The position numbers were made by a program, and so were the translations under genes. From an uncultured Prevotellaceae bacterium (GTDB lineage Bacteria; Bacteroidota; Bacteroidia; Bacteroidales; Bacteroidaceae), in NCBI GenBank assembly GCA_946406585.1, contig CAMJLI010000014.1, positions 1 through 20,936 on the forward strand: a stretch of DNA of 20,936 nt. Reading direction: 5' to 3'. Numbering within the stretch: the stretch's first letter is position 1; each line of letters opens with the position of its first letter. Shown one piece after another: positions 1-8,565 of the stretch. Below the pieces are notes generated by a model. That model had not been told where the DNA came from, made no database searches, and saw only the letters and a list, made by a program, of their open reading frames with translations.

Positions 1-76
1 GGTGCAAGGAGAATTCCTATACTCCTTCATTCCTTTGATAATAAGAATGGCAATTGCGTTAATCTTCCCAAAACCC

Positions 77-107
77 TTTGGCATGTTAAATAATCTACCT
101 ACCTTTG
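77..107 (+). promoter_or_regulatory. Bacteroidota-type promoter of the GH30 gene
   Basis: TTTG at 77-80 and TACCTTTG at 100-107 are separated by 19 bases. This fits the Bacteroidota sigma-ABfr consensus TTTG-N19-21-TAnnTTTG. Transcription would begin near 111-114, about 22 bases before the ATG at 136. Confidence 0.6.
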
Positions 108-135
108 CCACCGATTAATTAGCATACTTACACTT

Positions 136-1650
136 ATGAAACAATTTTTCACTTTCATTTCCGCACTGGTTGCAGCCATGTCTGTCCATGCAGCAGTAAT
201 CACCGTTACCGTGGACAGCACTCGCTATCAGACGATAACAGGATTTGGTGCAGCCGCCTGCGATGGTGCGATGTGCCCTTTTGGCAACGACACTCAACCA
301 GTAAAGCTGCTCTACGGACCAACGTCAAAAATTGGACTCAACATCATGCGCATGGAGATATCTCCAAACTTCATAGGCGACATCGTGGTACCAGAGTGGA
401 ACAACTGGGACTCTCCCTATGACTGGAAAGGCTCCTTGCCATCTGCCAAGATTGTCAAGCAACGTGGCGGCATTGTCTTCGGCACTCCATGGTCACCTCC
501 AGGCGAATACAAGACCAATGGCTCGGCTCAGGGTGGCAACAGCGACTCCCAAGGCAAGATACGCGCCGAACTGCGACAGGACTGTTATGAAAAGTTTTTC
601 CCATGGCTGAACACATTCTTGGACTACATGAAGAAGAATGGCGTCAACGTTGACGCCGTGTCCATCCAGAACGAGCCCGACTGGTGGGTGGACTATTCAG
701 GATGCCTCTATACACCACAACAGCAACTCAAACTGGTAAAAAACTATGCCCACATGCTCGACAGGGAGAAATACAATGGTGTGCGGCTCATCAGTGCCGA
801 ACCTCTTGGCTTCGACCCCAACTATTCCAACCTGCTCCTGCGAGACGAAGTGGCACGCAACCAAATTGACATTATCGCCGGGCATCTCTATGGCCATCCA
901 CCTCTTGGCAACATGAAGAGCGCTTCCGTCCTGGCTTCCAAGTACGGCAAGGAAGTGTGGATGACAGAGCACTCCGTCACCGACAACATCGACCACCTGC
1001 CCAACTGGCACGAGCAACTGATCTTTGCCGAAGAGCTGAATGAATGCATGCTGGCTGGCTGCACGGGTTACATCTATTGGTACATGCGCGCCCATTGGGC
1101 CTTTGTCGGCACGGGTGAGGCGAAGTACAATCCCGGAAACACGAAAAACACGTTGCTGCCTCGTGCCTACGTCATGTCCCACTTTTCCAAGCATGTCACC
1201 GGCTCCACCCGTCTGGGAACCACTGCCAGTGTCACCACCGGCACCAACTCGGCTTTTGAGACTTCCGCATACATCAAGGGCGACTCTCTCATCGTCATGG
1301 CAATAGACACCACAAAGAATGCCCACGACCTGAAGCTCAAGCTGCCATTCAAAGTGAAGAGCGGCACGCACCTGCTGTCCACTGCCAACAACTCCCTACT
1401 GCAGGAAACACCCATCGAAATCAACGAGCCTGTGGGGGAACTGATTGTTCCACTGCCTGCGCGCAGCCTAAACACATACATCTTCATGATTGACCAAGGC
1501 AGTGCCGCCATCAGAGACATGGGACAAACGGACAACAAAGGCCCGAAGACATATTACGACCTGAGTGGCCGTCGACTGACCATGCCACGAGGACTGTGTA
1601 TCGAAAGGAGTTCCGACGGTTCTTCCCGAAAGGTCTTCATCGACAATTAG
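136..1650 (+). CDS. Secreted GH30 family glycoside hydrolase (xylanase-like)
   Basis: Predicted retaining beta-glycosidase of clan A, family GH30, probably acting on xylan or another plant beta-glycan outside the cytoplasm. Residues 1-19 form a signal peptide ending VHA. The (beta/alpha)8 barrel starts at ITGFGAA (34-40). The likely acid/base is E180 in SIQNEP, and the likely nucleophile is E278 in VWMTEHS. A C-terminal beta-sandwich follows (about 355-455). The last 32 residues, from YYDLSGRRL (473-481), resemble the short C-terminal tail seen on many secreted Bacteroidales proteins, possibly a type IX secretion signal. The segment YWYMRAHW (314-321) occupies the place of the WYIRRSY glucuronate-binding segment of GH30_8 glucuronoxylanases, but the second Arg appears to be Ala319. 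The exact substrate is therefore uncertain. No SusC/SusD or other carbohydrate-locus gene lies beside it, and it has its own promoter. The family call is firm; the substrate is inference. Confidence 0.88.
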   Translation: MKQFFTFISALVAAMSVHAAVITVTVDSTRYQTITGFGAAACDGAMCPFGNDTQPVKLLYGPTSKIGLNIMRMEISPNFIGDIVVPEWNNWDSPYDWKGSLPSAKIVKQRGGIVFGTPWSPPGEYKTNGSAQGGNSDSQGKIRAELRQDCYEKFFPWLNTFLDYMKKNGVNVDAVSIQNEPDWWVDYSGCLYTPQQQLKLVKNYAHMLDREKYNGVRLISAEPLGFDPNYSNLLLRDEVARNQIDIIAGHLYGHPPLGNMKSASVLASKYGKEVWMTEHSVTDNIDHLPNWHEQLIFAEELNECMLAGCTGYIYWYMRAHWAFVGTGEAKYNPGNTKNTLLPRAYVMSHFSKHVTGSTRLGTTASVTTGTNSAFETSAYIKGDSLIVMAIDTTKNAHDLKLKLPFKVKSGTHLLSTANNSLLQETPIEINEPVGELIVPLPARSLNTYIFMIDQGSAAIRDMGQTDNKGPKTYYDLSGRRLTMPRGLCIERSSDGSSRKVFIDN

Positions 1651-1714
1651 TCCTCACCGGACAGCACCCCACTTGCACCGTTTGCCGTTCTCGGCAGCAA
1701 CCCTTTGCTACAAT

Positions 1715-2836
1715 ATGGACGAGAAAGAATCATACTTGCAGTTCCTGCGATATAGCTTGGATGAAACAGCCCCCATTCCATCTGACATTGCTCAGATGGA
1801 TTGGGAAAAGCTGTATTTGTTTGCACGCAACCAAACCGTGGAGTCCACTTATTGGCAAGGCATCGAACGCCTGGACCGCCAGGGCATAGTGAAGCTGTCG
1901 GAAACAGCAGTACTCACCTGGATGGCCAGAGTGAAGAAAGTGGAAAAGAAGAACCGCACTGCATACAAGAAAGTGGGCTGGGTGTGGAACAACTTCAAGC
2001 GCGAAGGTTTCCGCTCTTGTGTCCTGAAGGGCCAAGGCAACGCCCTGCTCTACCCCACCCCCTTCTTGCGCACATCCGGCGACATCGACATATGGGTGGA
2101 AGGTGGCGACAAGAAAGTCATTGCATACATCGACTCCATCATGCCGGGACGCAAGCGTTCATATCACCACATAGAATTCATAAAGACCGGGGACTATCCC
2201 ATAGAGGTGCACTATCGCCCATCGTGGATGAGCAACCCCATCCACAACAAGCGTCTTCAGGCATGGTTTGAAAGCCACTCAGACCATTGCTTCTCACATT
2301 TCAACGAAGAATGGGGTTTCTGCTCACCCACCTATGAATTCAACACCATCTACCTGTTGTCACACCTCTTCAACCATCTGTTGAGAGAAGGCGTGGGACT
2401 ACGTCACATCGTGGACTATTACCACCTTCTTAACACATACCCCGATGGTGAAAGAAAGCCTACGGAAAAAGAGATCAGCTCACTTGGCATGCACAAGATT
2501 TGCTCAGGCCTGATGTGGGTGCTCCACGATGTGTTGGGCCTGAAAGAAGAGAAGTTGCTATGCAAGCCTGACCGGCGCATCGGCAAGTTGCTTCTCAACG
2601 AGATTCTTACCGGCGGCAATTTCGGGAAATACGACAATAGAGCCTTTGGAGGAGTGTCTTCCAATTCATTCCAGCACAACGTGAAAGTGTCTTGGCGCGA
2701 CCTCCATTTGTTGCGCTATTTCCCATCGGAATGCCTTTTCGAGCCGTATTACCGCCTGTGGCATTATTTCTGGCGTCTTCGCCACAAGCCAAAAGTCACT
2801 CCAGAGTCAGCAACCCGGCATTCCGAAGGCCATTGA
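1715..2836 (+). CDS. Nucleotidyltransferase-fold protein (NTP_transf_5 type)
   Basis: A 373-residue protein resembling the uncharacterised NTP_transf_5 group of the polymerase-beta-like nucleotidyltransferase superfamily. The core is LKGQG (104-108), an LLYP/R segment and SGDIDIWV (121-128), where D123 and D125 would bind metal. E164 in PIEVHYRPS may be the third acidic residue. The substrate is unknown. Members are often found near surface-polysaccharide genes, but this one has no such neighbours. I chose the ATG at 1715 (MDEKESY) because the protein then begins with normal-looking sequence. An in-frame ATG at 1673 would add 14 residues. The gene starts 64 bases after the GH30 stop and may be cotranscribed with it. 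Its 3' end overlaps the convergent fmt gene by 41 bases. Confidence 0.75.
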   Translation: MDEKESYLQFLRYSLDETAPIPSDIAQMDWEKLYLFARNQTVESTYWQGIERLDRQGIVKLSETAVLTWMARVKKVEKKNRTAYKKVGWVWNNFKREGFRSCVLKGQGNALLYPTPFLRTSGDIDIWVEGGDKKVIAYIDSIMPGRKRSYHHIEFIKTGDYPIEVHYRPSWMSNPIHNKRLQAWFESHSDHCFSHFNEEWGFCSPTYEFNTIYLLSHLFNHLLREGVGLRHIVDYYHLLNTYPDGERKPTEKEISSLGMHKICSGLMWVLHDVLGLKEEKLLCKPDRRIGKLLLNEILTGGNFGKYDNRAFGGVSSNSFQHNVKVSWRDLHLLRYFPSECLFEPYYRLWHYFWRLRHKPKVTPESATRHSEGH

Positions 2837-3776
2837 GAAATGCTGAAGCCTCCATCCGCTTCTTCCCTGCCATCTGAAGAGTGTCGATGCGCAAGGCGCC
2901 ATCCATTGTCGCAACAAACAACTTGCCGCCATCTGCCACCAAAGCGCCATTGTTCAAGCCATCGAAAAGCTTGTCCACCTTCGTTGTCTTGAATATCTTC
3001 AACACCTGCGGCTCGCCGCCATTCTCTGTCCTCATGGTGGTCCAAGCTCCGGGATAAGGACTCAGGCCACGTACGAAGTCATATATTCTCTTGGCTGGCA
3101 AGTTCCAGTCTATGCGGCAAGTGTCCTTGAAAATCTTGGGGGCGGGATGCAGTGTCTGCCCATCCATGAGCTCTTCCTGCGGGATGGCCTCCACATGTCC
3201 ATCACCCTCCACGATGCGCTCTATGGTCTCCAACGCCACCTCAGCACCGAGATGCATCAAGCCATTGTAAACATATTCCACGTCAGCATCGTCGGGGATG
3301 TCGAAAGTACGTTTCATGATGACCCTGCCCGTGTCTATGTCATGGTCGAGGAAGAACGTGGTGACCCCTGTCGTTGTCTCGCCGTTTATCACCGCCCAGT
3401 TGATGGGAGCCGCCCCCCTGTATTGCGGCAACAATGCGGCATGAACGTTGAACGTACCCAGTCGGGGCATGCCCCACACCACTTCCGGCAACATCCTGAA
3501 AGCCACCACGACCTGCAAGTCGGCATTGAAGCCACGCAACTGTTGTACAAACTCCGGGTCTTTCATCTTTTCGGGCTGCAACACGGGAATTCCCTTTTCC
3601 AATGCATATTTCTTCACTTCCGACGGTTGCAGCACGCTTCCATGGCGCCCCACGGGCTTGTCGGGCTGGGTGACGACAGCCACCACATCATACCCATTCT
3701 CAACGAGAGCTTTCAAGGAGGCAACGGCAAATTCAGGCGTGCCCATGAATATTATCTTCAAATCTTCTTTGGTCAT
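2796..3776 (-). CDS. fmt: Methionyl-tRNA formyltransferase
   Basis: Transfers a formyl group from 10-formyltetrahydrofolate to Met-tRNA(fMet) for translation initiation in the cytoplasm. The protein has 326 residues, near the usual length. The N-terminal Rossmann-like domain carries IIFMGTPEFAV (8-18) and the active-site segment N110-V-H112-AALLPQYRGAAP, with the following DHDIDTG (144-150) supplying the catalytic Asp. The C-terminal tRNA-binding domain contains YDFVRGLSPYPGAWT. The start MTKEDLKIIF at 3776 is chosen by family alignment; upstream in-frame codons would run into the chloride channel gene. It lies 16 bases after the stop of that channel gene and is probably cotranscribed with it. 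The final 41 bases overlap the opposing nucleotidyltransferase gene. Confidence 0.97.
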   Translation of the reverse strand: MTKEDLKIIFMGTPEFAVASLKALVENGYDVVAVVTQPDKPVGRHGSVLQPSEVKKYALEKGIPVLQPEKMKDPEFVQQLRGFNADLQVVVAFRMLPEVVWGMPRLGTFNVHAALLPQYRGAAPINWAVINGETTTGVTTFFLDHDIDTGRVIMKRTFDIPDDADVEYVYNGLMHLGAEVALETIERIVEGDGHVEAIPQEELMDGQTLHPAPKIFKDTCRIDWNLPAKRIYDFVRGLSPYPGAWTTMRTENGGEPQVLKIFKTTKVDKLFDGLNNGALVADGGKLFVATMDGALRIDTLQMAGKKRMEASAFLNGLRNAGLLTLE

Positions 3777-3792
3777 AATAGGCAATTTAAAA

Positions 3793-5598
3793 TTATTCAG
3801 CCGACATGTCGGCCACCATCTTGCGATACATTGCATACATCCTTGTGCGACTGATATACCCAATGAGATGATTGTCGGTATCTGTGACAGGAAGTACGGC
3901 TGCATCTGTTTCATCAAACACCCTCATCACATCCTCCATGGGGTCGTTGACTCCAAGCGTCCCCTTGGGATGCGACATTATCTGCGCCACGGTGAAATGG
4001 CTGTATAGTTCGGTGCGGAACATCACATTTCGTATTTTGGTGAGGTCCACCTCCCCCAGCAAGGTGCCGCCTTGGTCGAGCACGGGCAGGAAGCTTGTGG
4101 AACTCATGCTTATGACGTTTACCAATTTTCCAAGCTTCATTTCCGGGTCTACAGCAGTGAAATTCCTGTCAATGATGCTCTCCATGCTCATGAGAGTCAG
4201 CACAGCCTTGTCGGTGTGGTGTGTTATCAACTTGCCTTCCCTTGCCAGTCGCATGCCATAGATGCTGTGTGGCTCGAAGATGTAAATGGTGAGATAGGCG
4301 CAGATGCTGACAATCATCAGCGGAATGAACATGGAATAGCCTCCTGTTATCTCAGCAATGAGGAAAATGCCGGTGAGAGGTGCGTGCATCACACCTGCCA
4401 TCACACCTGCCATTCCCAAGAGAGCAAAGTTCTTCTCTGGCAGGTAGACACTGATGCGGTTTTCATTCCACAAGTGTGAGAAAAAGAATCCTGCAAAAGC
4501 CCCGATGAACAGCGAGGGGGCGAAGGTACCACCACATCCTCCACCTCCATTTGTTGCGGAGGTGGCAAGCACCTTGGTGGCAAGCACCAGTCCGATGTAA
4601 ATCATGAGCCAGTCGCCCTGCCCATAAAACAGGGAGTTGTTAAGGATTGTGTTCCAGTCCGCCTCTGTCTTGCCATTTATGAGGATGTTGATGCTTGCAT
4701 AGCCCTCTCCATAAAGCGAGGGGAAGAGGAAAATCAGTCCGCTAAGCATCACCCCTCCAAGTGCGAGCTTCAGGTAATACTTGTTGCCCAACTTGGCGAA
4801 CACTTTCTCGCAGGCTGTCATGAGCCTGATGAAATAAAGGCTCACCAGTCCGCAGAAGATGCCAAGCAATATGGTGGCAGGCACCCTTTCCACCTGCCAT
4901 GGTGAGTCGAGGGTGAAATGGAACAAGGAGTCGCTCCCCACGAAGATGTAAGTGAAGCACGTGGCTGTCACACTCGCGATGAGAATCGGCATGAGTGATG
5001 CCATTGTCAGGTCCACCATCAACACCTCTATGGTGAACACCAGCCCCGCCATGGGAGCCTTGAAGATGCCGGCGATGGCAGCAGAAGCCCCACACCCCAC
5101 CAAGAGCATCATGGTCTTGTTGTCGAGCCGGAACACCTGCCCCAGGTTGCTTCCGATAGCCGAGCCGGTGAGTACGATAGGTGCCTCAGCACCCACACTG
5201 CCACCAAAGCCGATGGTAATGGCCGAGGCTATGACGGAACTCCAGCAGTTATGCCCCTTCAACCTGCTTTGTTTTCTACTGATGGCATACAATATTCGCG
5301 TGATTCCGTGGCTGATATTGTCCTTCACCACATATCTTACGAAAAGTGAAGTGATGTAGATGCCGACAACAGGAAGCACGAGATAGAGCCAGTTGAACGA
5401 CCTGAAGTTGAATCCCGCAGTGAGCAGGTGTTCTATTTGCGCTATCAATGCATGAAGCACGAAAGCAGCCACGGCAGCGAAGAACCCCACGAAGAAGCTC
5501 AAGATGAGAGTGAACTGGCGGTCGTTGACGTGCGTCTTCCGCCATTCATTCATTCTGTCGAAGATTGATGGAACTGCTTCCACAGGGTTTTCCGGCAT
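3793..5598 (-). CDS. ClC family chloride channel/transporter with C-terminal CBS pair
   Basis: Inner-membrane anion channel or antiporter of 601 residues. The ClC core spans about 25-445 with many membrane helices, followed by two CBS domains (about 470-525 and 535-592) that probably sense nucleotides. The ion-path motifs are recognisable: GSVGAEAP (133-140) matches GREGP and keeps the gating glutamate E138, and GGTFAP (356-361) matches the GxFxP motif. Y447 in HSIYG corresponds to the central tyrosine. SHGIT (96-100) replaces GSGIP. At FTIEV (188-192), E191 aligns with E202 of E. coli ClC, and Val192 falls where the internal proton glutamate E203 would be. This suggests, without proving, that proton coupling is altered. 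It sits between tsaC (50 bases upstream) and fmt (16 bases downstream) on the same strand. Confidence 0.93.
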   Translation of the reverse strand: MPENPVEAVPSIFDRMNEWRKTHVNDRQFTLILSFFVGFFAAVAAFVLHALIAQIEHLLTAGFNFRSFNWLYLVLPVVGIYITSLFVRYVVKDNISHGITRILYAISRKQSRLKGHNCWSSVIASAITIGFGGSVGAEAPIVLTGSAIGSNLGQVFRLDNKTMMLLVGCGASAAIAGIFKAPMAGLVFTIEVLMVDLTMASLMPILIASVTATCFTYIFVGSDSLFHFTLDSPWQVERVPATILLGIFCGLVSLYFIRLMTACEKVFAKLGNKYYLKLALGGVMLSGLIFLFPSLYGEGYASINILINGKTEADWNTILNNSLFYGQGDWLMIYIGLVLATKVLATSATNGGGGCGGTFAPSLFIGAFAGFFFSHLWNENRISVYLPEKNFALLGMAGVMAGVMHAPLTGIFLIAEITGGYSMFIPLMIVSICAYLTIYIFEPHSIYGMRLAREGKLITHHTDKAVLTLMSMESIIDRNFTAVDPEMKLGKLVNVISMSSTSFLPVLDQGGTLLGEVDLTKIRNVMFRTELYSHFTVAQIMSHPKGTLGVNDPMEDVMRVFDETDAAVLPVTDTDNHLIGYISRTRMYAMYRKMVADMSAE

Positions 5599-5648
5599 GT
5601 TAGCAGAGATGAAAGTATGTATTAATGAATAAGATTATCCGTGCCTTC

Positions 5649-6221
5649 TCATTTTCTAATGACTTGCACTTCACCATTTTGCCTCAATCTGATGATGGCC
5701 GACGGCGTGTGTGGCTTTTTCTCTTGTCGTCTTGACTTGCACACATAGTCCACCGCCTCGAGCAGCTCCGGGGCAATGTCTGCAAAGTTGGATGCCGGCT
5801 CCTGTCCGCTTATGTTCGCACTTGTTGAGACAATGGCTTTCTGGAAGCGGTAGCACAACTGGTTGGAAAAGGGCTCCCTTGTCACCCTTATCGCCACCGA
5901 GCCGTCTTCTGCCAGAAGATTGGGAGCCAGGTTTGCTGCATTGTCGAGAATCACCGTCGTGGGTTTTGTCGCCATCTCTATGATGTCCCATGCCACATTG
6001 GGCACGTTTCTCACATATCGTTGCAGTCTTGCCTCGCTGTCGACAAGGCAGATGAGGGCTTTGGAGTCAGCCCGCCTTTTTATCTCATATACTTTAGCCA
6101 CTGCATCGGGGTTTGTGGCATCGCAGCCGATACCCCAAACGGTGTCTGTGGGATAAAGGATCACCCCACCCTTTCTCATCACTTCCACAGCGGCTTGTAT
6201 GTCTTTGTCGTAATTGGCCAT
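5649..6221 (-). CDS. tsaC: Threonylcarbamoyl-AMP synthase (Sua5/YrdC/TsaC family)
   Basis: Makes L-threonylcarbamoyl-AMP from threonine, bicarbonate and ATP, the first step of t6A formation at position 37 of ANN-decoding tRNAs. The 190-residue length corresponds to the short TsaC/YrdC form without the extra Sua5 domain. Visible motifs are YPTDTVWGIG (23-32), the basic KRR..SK segment (48-54), VAIRVT (109-114) and STSANISG (132-139). The gene heads a likely operon with the ClC channel and fmt. A good TAnnTTTG promoter lies about 30 bases upstream. Its product prepares the substrate later methylated by TrmO, encoded at 14780-15463. Calling it sua5 would also be defensible; the symbol follows the short domain architecture. 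Confidence 0.95.
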   Translation of the reverse strand: MANYDKDIQAAVEVMRKGGVILYPTDTVWGIGCDATNPDAVAKVYEIKRRADSKALICLVDSEARLQRYVRNVPNVAWDIIEMATKPTTVILDNAANLAPNLLAEDGSVAIRVTREPFSNQLCYRFQKAIVSTSANISGQEPASNFADIAPELLEAVDYVCKSRRQEKKPHTPSAIIRLRQNGEVQVIRK

Positions 6222-6250
6222 GATAAATGTGTTGGATTCTAATGGAAATG

Positions 6251-6283
6251 CAAATATATTAAAAATAATTCTATCCGTGGAAA
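6251..6283 (-). promoter_or_regulatory. Bacteroidota-type promoter of the tsaC-ClC-fmt unit
   Basis: On the minus strand TATATTTG (6258-6251) matches TAnnTTTG. A near-match TTTC (6283-6280) lies 21 bases upstream. Transcription would start near 6247, about 26 bases before the ATG at 6221. Confidence 0.5.
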
Positions 6284-6308
6284 CATCTTGCGCTTTTTTG
6301 ATTGCGCC

Positions 6309-7340
6309 TCAACTTCTCAACCGGTGTTGGTAGTCGCCTCCTCGCTTTAGATAGGTCATGAGAACGAACACCCCAAGGAACGACAATATGAGTGCGATGA
6401 ATATCGAACTCTGGCAAAACGTGTCGTAGAGGCCATGAAACACCGCCGGTATGGCGAGTGCCAAGAAGTAAAGCGACCTGCGATATTTGGGGTATAGGTT
6501 GGCGAAAGCCACAAAATAACCGGCTATGGCACACCAAATGGCATGCAGGAAAGGCAGACTGGTGAGCCTGGCGATATTGCTGTAGAAAGCAGAGGTGTAG
6601 TCGAGCTGGGTGTTGAATGTCACTTGATACTGCACACCTTCGAACACGCCAAAGGCTATGCCCGACATCAGTCCGTAGAACACGAGGGTGCGAGGATAAA
6701 GAGGCTCCTTCGACTTGCGGTTTATTATCAGCAGCGGCACCATCTTTCCAAATTCCTCCGTGACACCAACGCCGAAGACAAAGCCAAGCAGGTCGATGGG
6801 GAAAGGCGATGCTGTGAGCGAATAGAAGGGATTGAACCTTACCAGCCCGAAGACATCCCACACCACGAAGACAAACAGCTGGGTGAGGAAGAACACGGAG
6901 ATGGTGGTCTTCAGCGTCACTTGCGGGGTCTTGAAGAGATAGTAGAAAAACAAACCCCAGATGCACGAGAAATATAGTGCCATGACATAAAACACGCCGA
7001 TTTCGGGCATTGGCAGCAAGAGCATGCACGTGGGAAACAGGCCCACGAGTGCCAGAACGAGCAACGTCTTGTCATTCATCCATTGCCGCCCGGTGAGTGC
7101 ATCCTTCGGGAAAATCAAATCGGAACCTATCTTACGTAGTTGTTGGCCCAAACTGCCCTCATGTGCCACACGAGGCTTCATGCCATTCCGCTTCAAGACC
7201 TCCCTCACGGTGGTCACCTCACCCGTGTCGGCGATACGCACCGTGTCCTGCATGACAACCGACCCACCATTGACATAAGCAAGGACCTGACTTTCATCGT
7301 ATGGGCCATAATCTCGCGAGTTTCTTATGATATAAAGCAT
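6309..7340 (-). CDS. PrsW-type intramembrane glutamic protease with N-terminal GYF-like domain
   Basis: Predicted multi-pass inner-membrane protease of 343 residues. Residues 1-50 (YIIRNSRDYGPYDESQV) look like a GYF_2/DUF4339 domain, a small cytoplasmic protein-binding module. Membrane helices begin near residue 92. PrsW signature motifs are present in order: EEFGK (195-199) with the glutamate pair E195/E196, FGVFE (230-234) with E234, H266 in LPFLHAIW, and H302 in VFHGLYD. PrsW of Bacillus cleaves the anti-sigma factor RsiW; the substrate here is unknown. The gene begins 40 bases after the stop of the TonB-C protein, so the two may be cotranscribed. No sigma or anti-sigma gene is nearby. The family is well supported by the motifs; the substrate is not inferable. 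Confidence 0.88.
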   Translation of the reverse strand: MLYIIRNSRDYGPYDESQVLAYVNGGSVVMQDTVRIADTGEVTTVREVLKRNGMKPRVAHEGSLGQQLRKIGSDLIFPKDALTGRQWMNDKTLLVLALVGLFPTCMLLLPMPEIGVFYVMALYFSCIWGLFFYYLFKTPQVTLKTTISVFFLTQLFVFVVWDVFGLVRFNPFYSLTASPFPIDLLGFVFGVGVTEEFGKMVPLLIINRKSKEPLYPRTLVFYGLMSGIAFGVFEGVQYQVTFNTQLDYTSAFYSNIARLTSLPFLHAIWCAIAGYFVAFANLYPKYRRSLYFLALAIPAVFHGLYDTFCQSSIFIALILSFLGVFVLMTYLKRGGDYQHRLRS

Positions 7341-7380
7341 TATGATGAATATATGGAATGTGGTCTATAAAAAAATGGGG

Positions 7381-8532
7381 TTATCTCGACATCTTGAAAA
7401 TCACAGGCACGGCCATTTTCACATCAACCTTGGTGGAACCGAAGGAGCCAGGAGACCATTTCGATAGTGCCATGACAGCCTTCACAGCCTGGCGGTCAAC
7501 GCCCGGTGACAATGGGGATATCACTTTAGGCGAGTGAACCTTTCCGTCCCTCCCCACGACAAAAGAAACCACCACCTTGCCCTGAATGTTTTTGGCAATC
7601 TCGTATTGGGGATAATTCACCCATTTCACAAGGTCATCCATCATGGCCTTCGGACCACCCTCGTATTCCGGCATCCTTGGCACTGCTGCATAAACCTTTG
7701 TAGTATCTATAACATCCATATTCGAGAAATCAACCACCTCTTGCTTTGCTTCCCCTGAATCGCGTGACTTCACAACCGATTTTCTCAACCAGTTTTTGAC
7801 TTTGTTCCGATAACAACCAGACACCTCGTTGCCTGGCAAGAGCACCAGCAAGTCGCCATCGTAATCGGTTGCAGATTTGGGGATGTTGACAACTAGTCCA
7901 TCGGGAGTGAGACACGACTCGTCTGGTATTTCGTCAAGCAACATCTCGGCATTAATCACCTCATAGCGGTTTACGATGAGTTCCCAAATGTAACTGTTGC
8001 TGTATGAGTTGTTGAGATACATTGGCTTCAATATGTCTTTTGTCCTCAGCACCTTGTCGTTCAGAATGTCGTAAGTCAGGAGATAGGTCTCGGAAATAGC
8101 CGGCTTCAGACTTTCTTCGTATCTCACCGACTTGACCAACTGAAACGACATATACTTGTCCATCTGAAATGCCAATTCCGCCAAGGAGATGTTCACATAT
8201 GTTGTCTTATACCCCTTGGAGTTAGGCTTGGTTTTTATCTCCTTTCCCTTACCTGCCAAAAAGTCATCAATGCACTGTCTTATGGAGGTGCTCTCTTTGT
8301 CGAAGAGGAGTTTGCACAATTCCTTTTTCAGCACTGGGACGTCGGAGCTACAAAGTCTCTCGGGCCACTCCAAGTTGAATTCCACCAACGTGAGCAGGTT
8401 CATCCTCTGCATCAGGTGGCTCTCATTAATATACGATATGGCGTAAACCTGGTTGTTGGCTTCCTGGGCCATTGCCGAACTGGCCATCAGCACCAATGCG
8501 ACTATTATGGTAAAAAAACGATTTCTTATCAT
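7381..8532 (-). CDS. Periplasmic DUF3298-like protein with C-terminal TonB-C domain
   Basis: A 383-residue exported protein. Residues 1-22 form a signal peptide ending SSAMA, with likely cleavage before Q23. The middle part (about 30-250) resembles the DUF3298/RsiV-type ligand-binding fold: it has LLTYDILNDKVL followed by CLTPDGLVVNI and a late LLVLLPGNEV strand. The last hundred residues form a TonB C-terminal domain, with PEYEGGPKAMMDDLVKWVNY, GKVVVSFVVGRDGKV and a final AVPVIFKM. Unlike true TonB it lacks a retained membrane anchor and a proline-rich spacer, so energy transduction to outer-membrane receptors is doubtful. Bacteroidales encode many such non-classical TonB-C proteins. It lies 33 bases downstream of the DUF5715 lipoprotein gene and 40 bases upstream of the PrsW gene, suggesting one envelope-related operon. 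The DUF3298 assignment is by eye and less certain than the TonB-C domain. Confidence 0.78.
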   Translation of the reverse strand: MIRNRFFTIIVALVLMASSAMAQEANNQVYAISYINESHLMQRMNLLTLVEFNLEWPERLCSSDVPVLKKELCKLLFDKESTSIRQCIDDFLAGKGKEIKTKPNSKGYKTTYVNISLAELAFQMDKYMSFQLVKSVRYEESLKPAISETYLLTYDILNDKVLRTKDILKPMYLNNSYSNSYIWELIVNRYEVINAEMLLDEIPDESCLTPDGLVVNIPKSATDYDGDLLVLLPGNEVSGCYRNKVKNWLRKSVVKSRDSGEAKQEVVDFSNMDVIDTTKVYAAVPRMPEYEGGPKAMMDDLVKWVNYPQYEIAKNIQGKVVVSFVVGRDGKVHSPKVISPLSPGVDRQAVKAVMALSKWSPGSFGSTKVDVKMAVPVIFKMSR

Positions 8533-8565
8533 ATCAGAAATAAAATGTATATTGCGTCTCCATGA

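Noticed and set aside
6..27. Inverted repeat AAGGAG/CTCCTT at the left edge as a terminator of an upstream gene
   Set aside because: The stem is only six bases with a ten-base loop and no T run follows, and the upstream gene is outside the window.
697..1371. Long minus-strand frame of 224 codons inside the GH30 gene
   Set aside because: It lies wholly within the well-supported GH30 coding sequence, has no family resemblance and no promoter; it is a shadow frame.
3147..3854. Plus-strand frame of 235 codons opposite fmt
   Set aside because: It is antisense to a clear fmt gene with conserved motifs, and its translation is low-complexity in character (many His, Arg, Cys).
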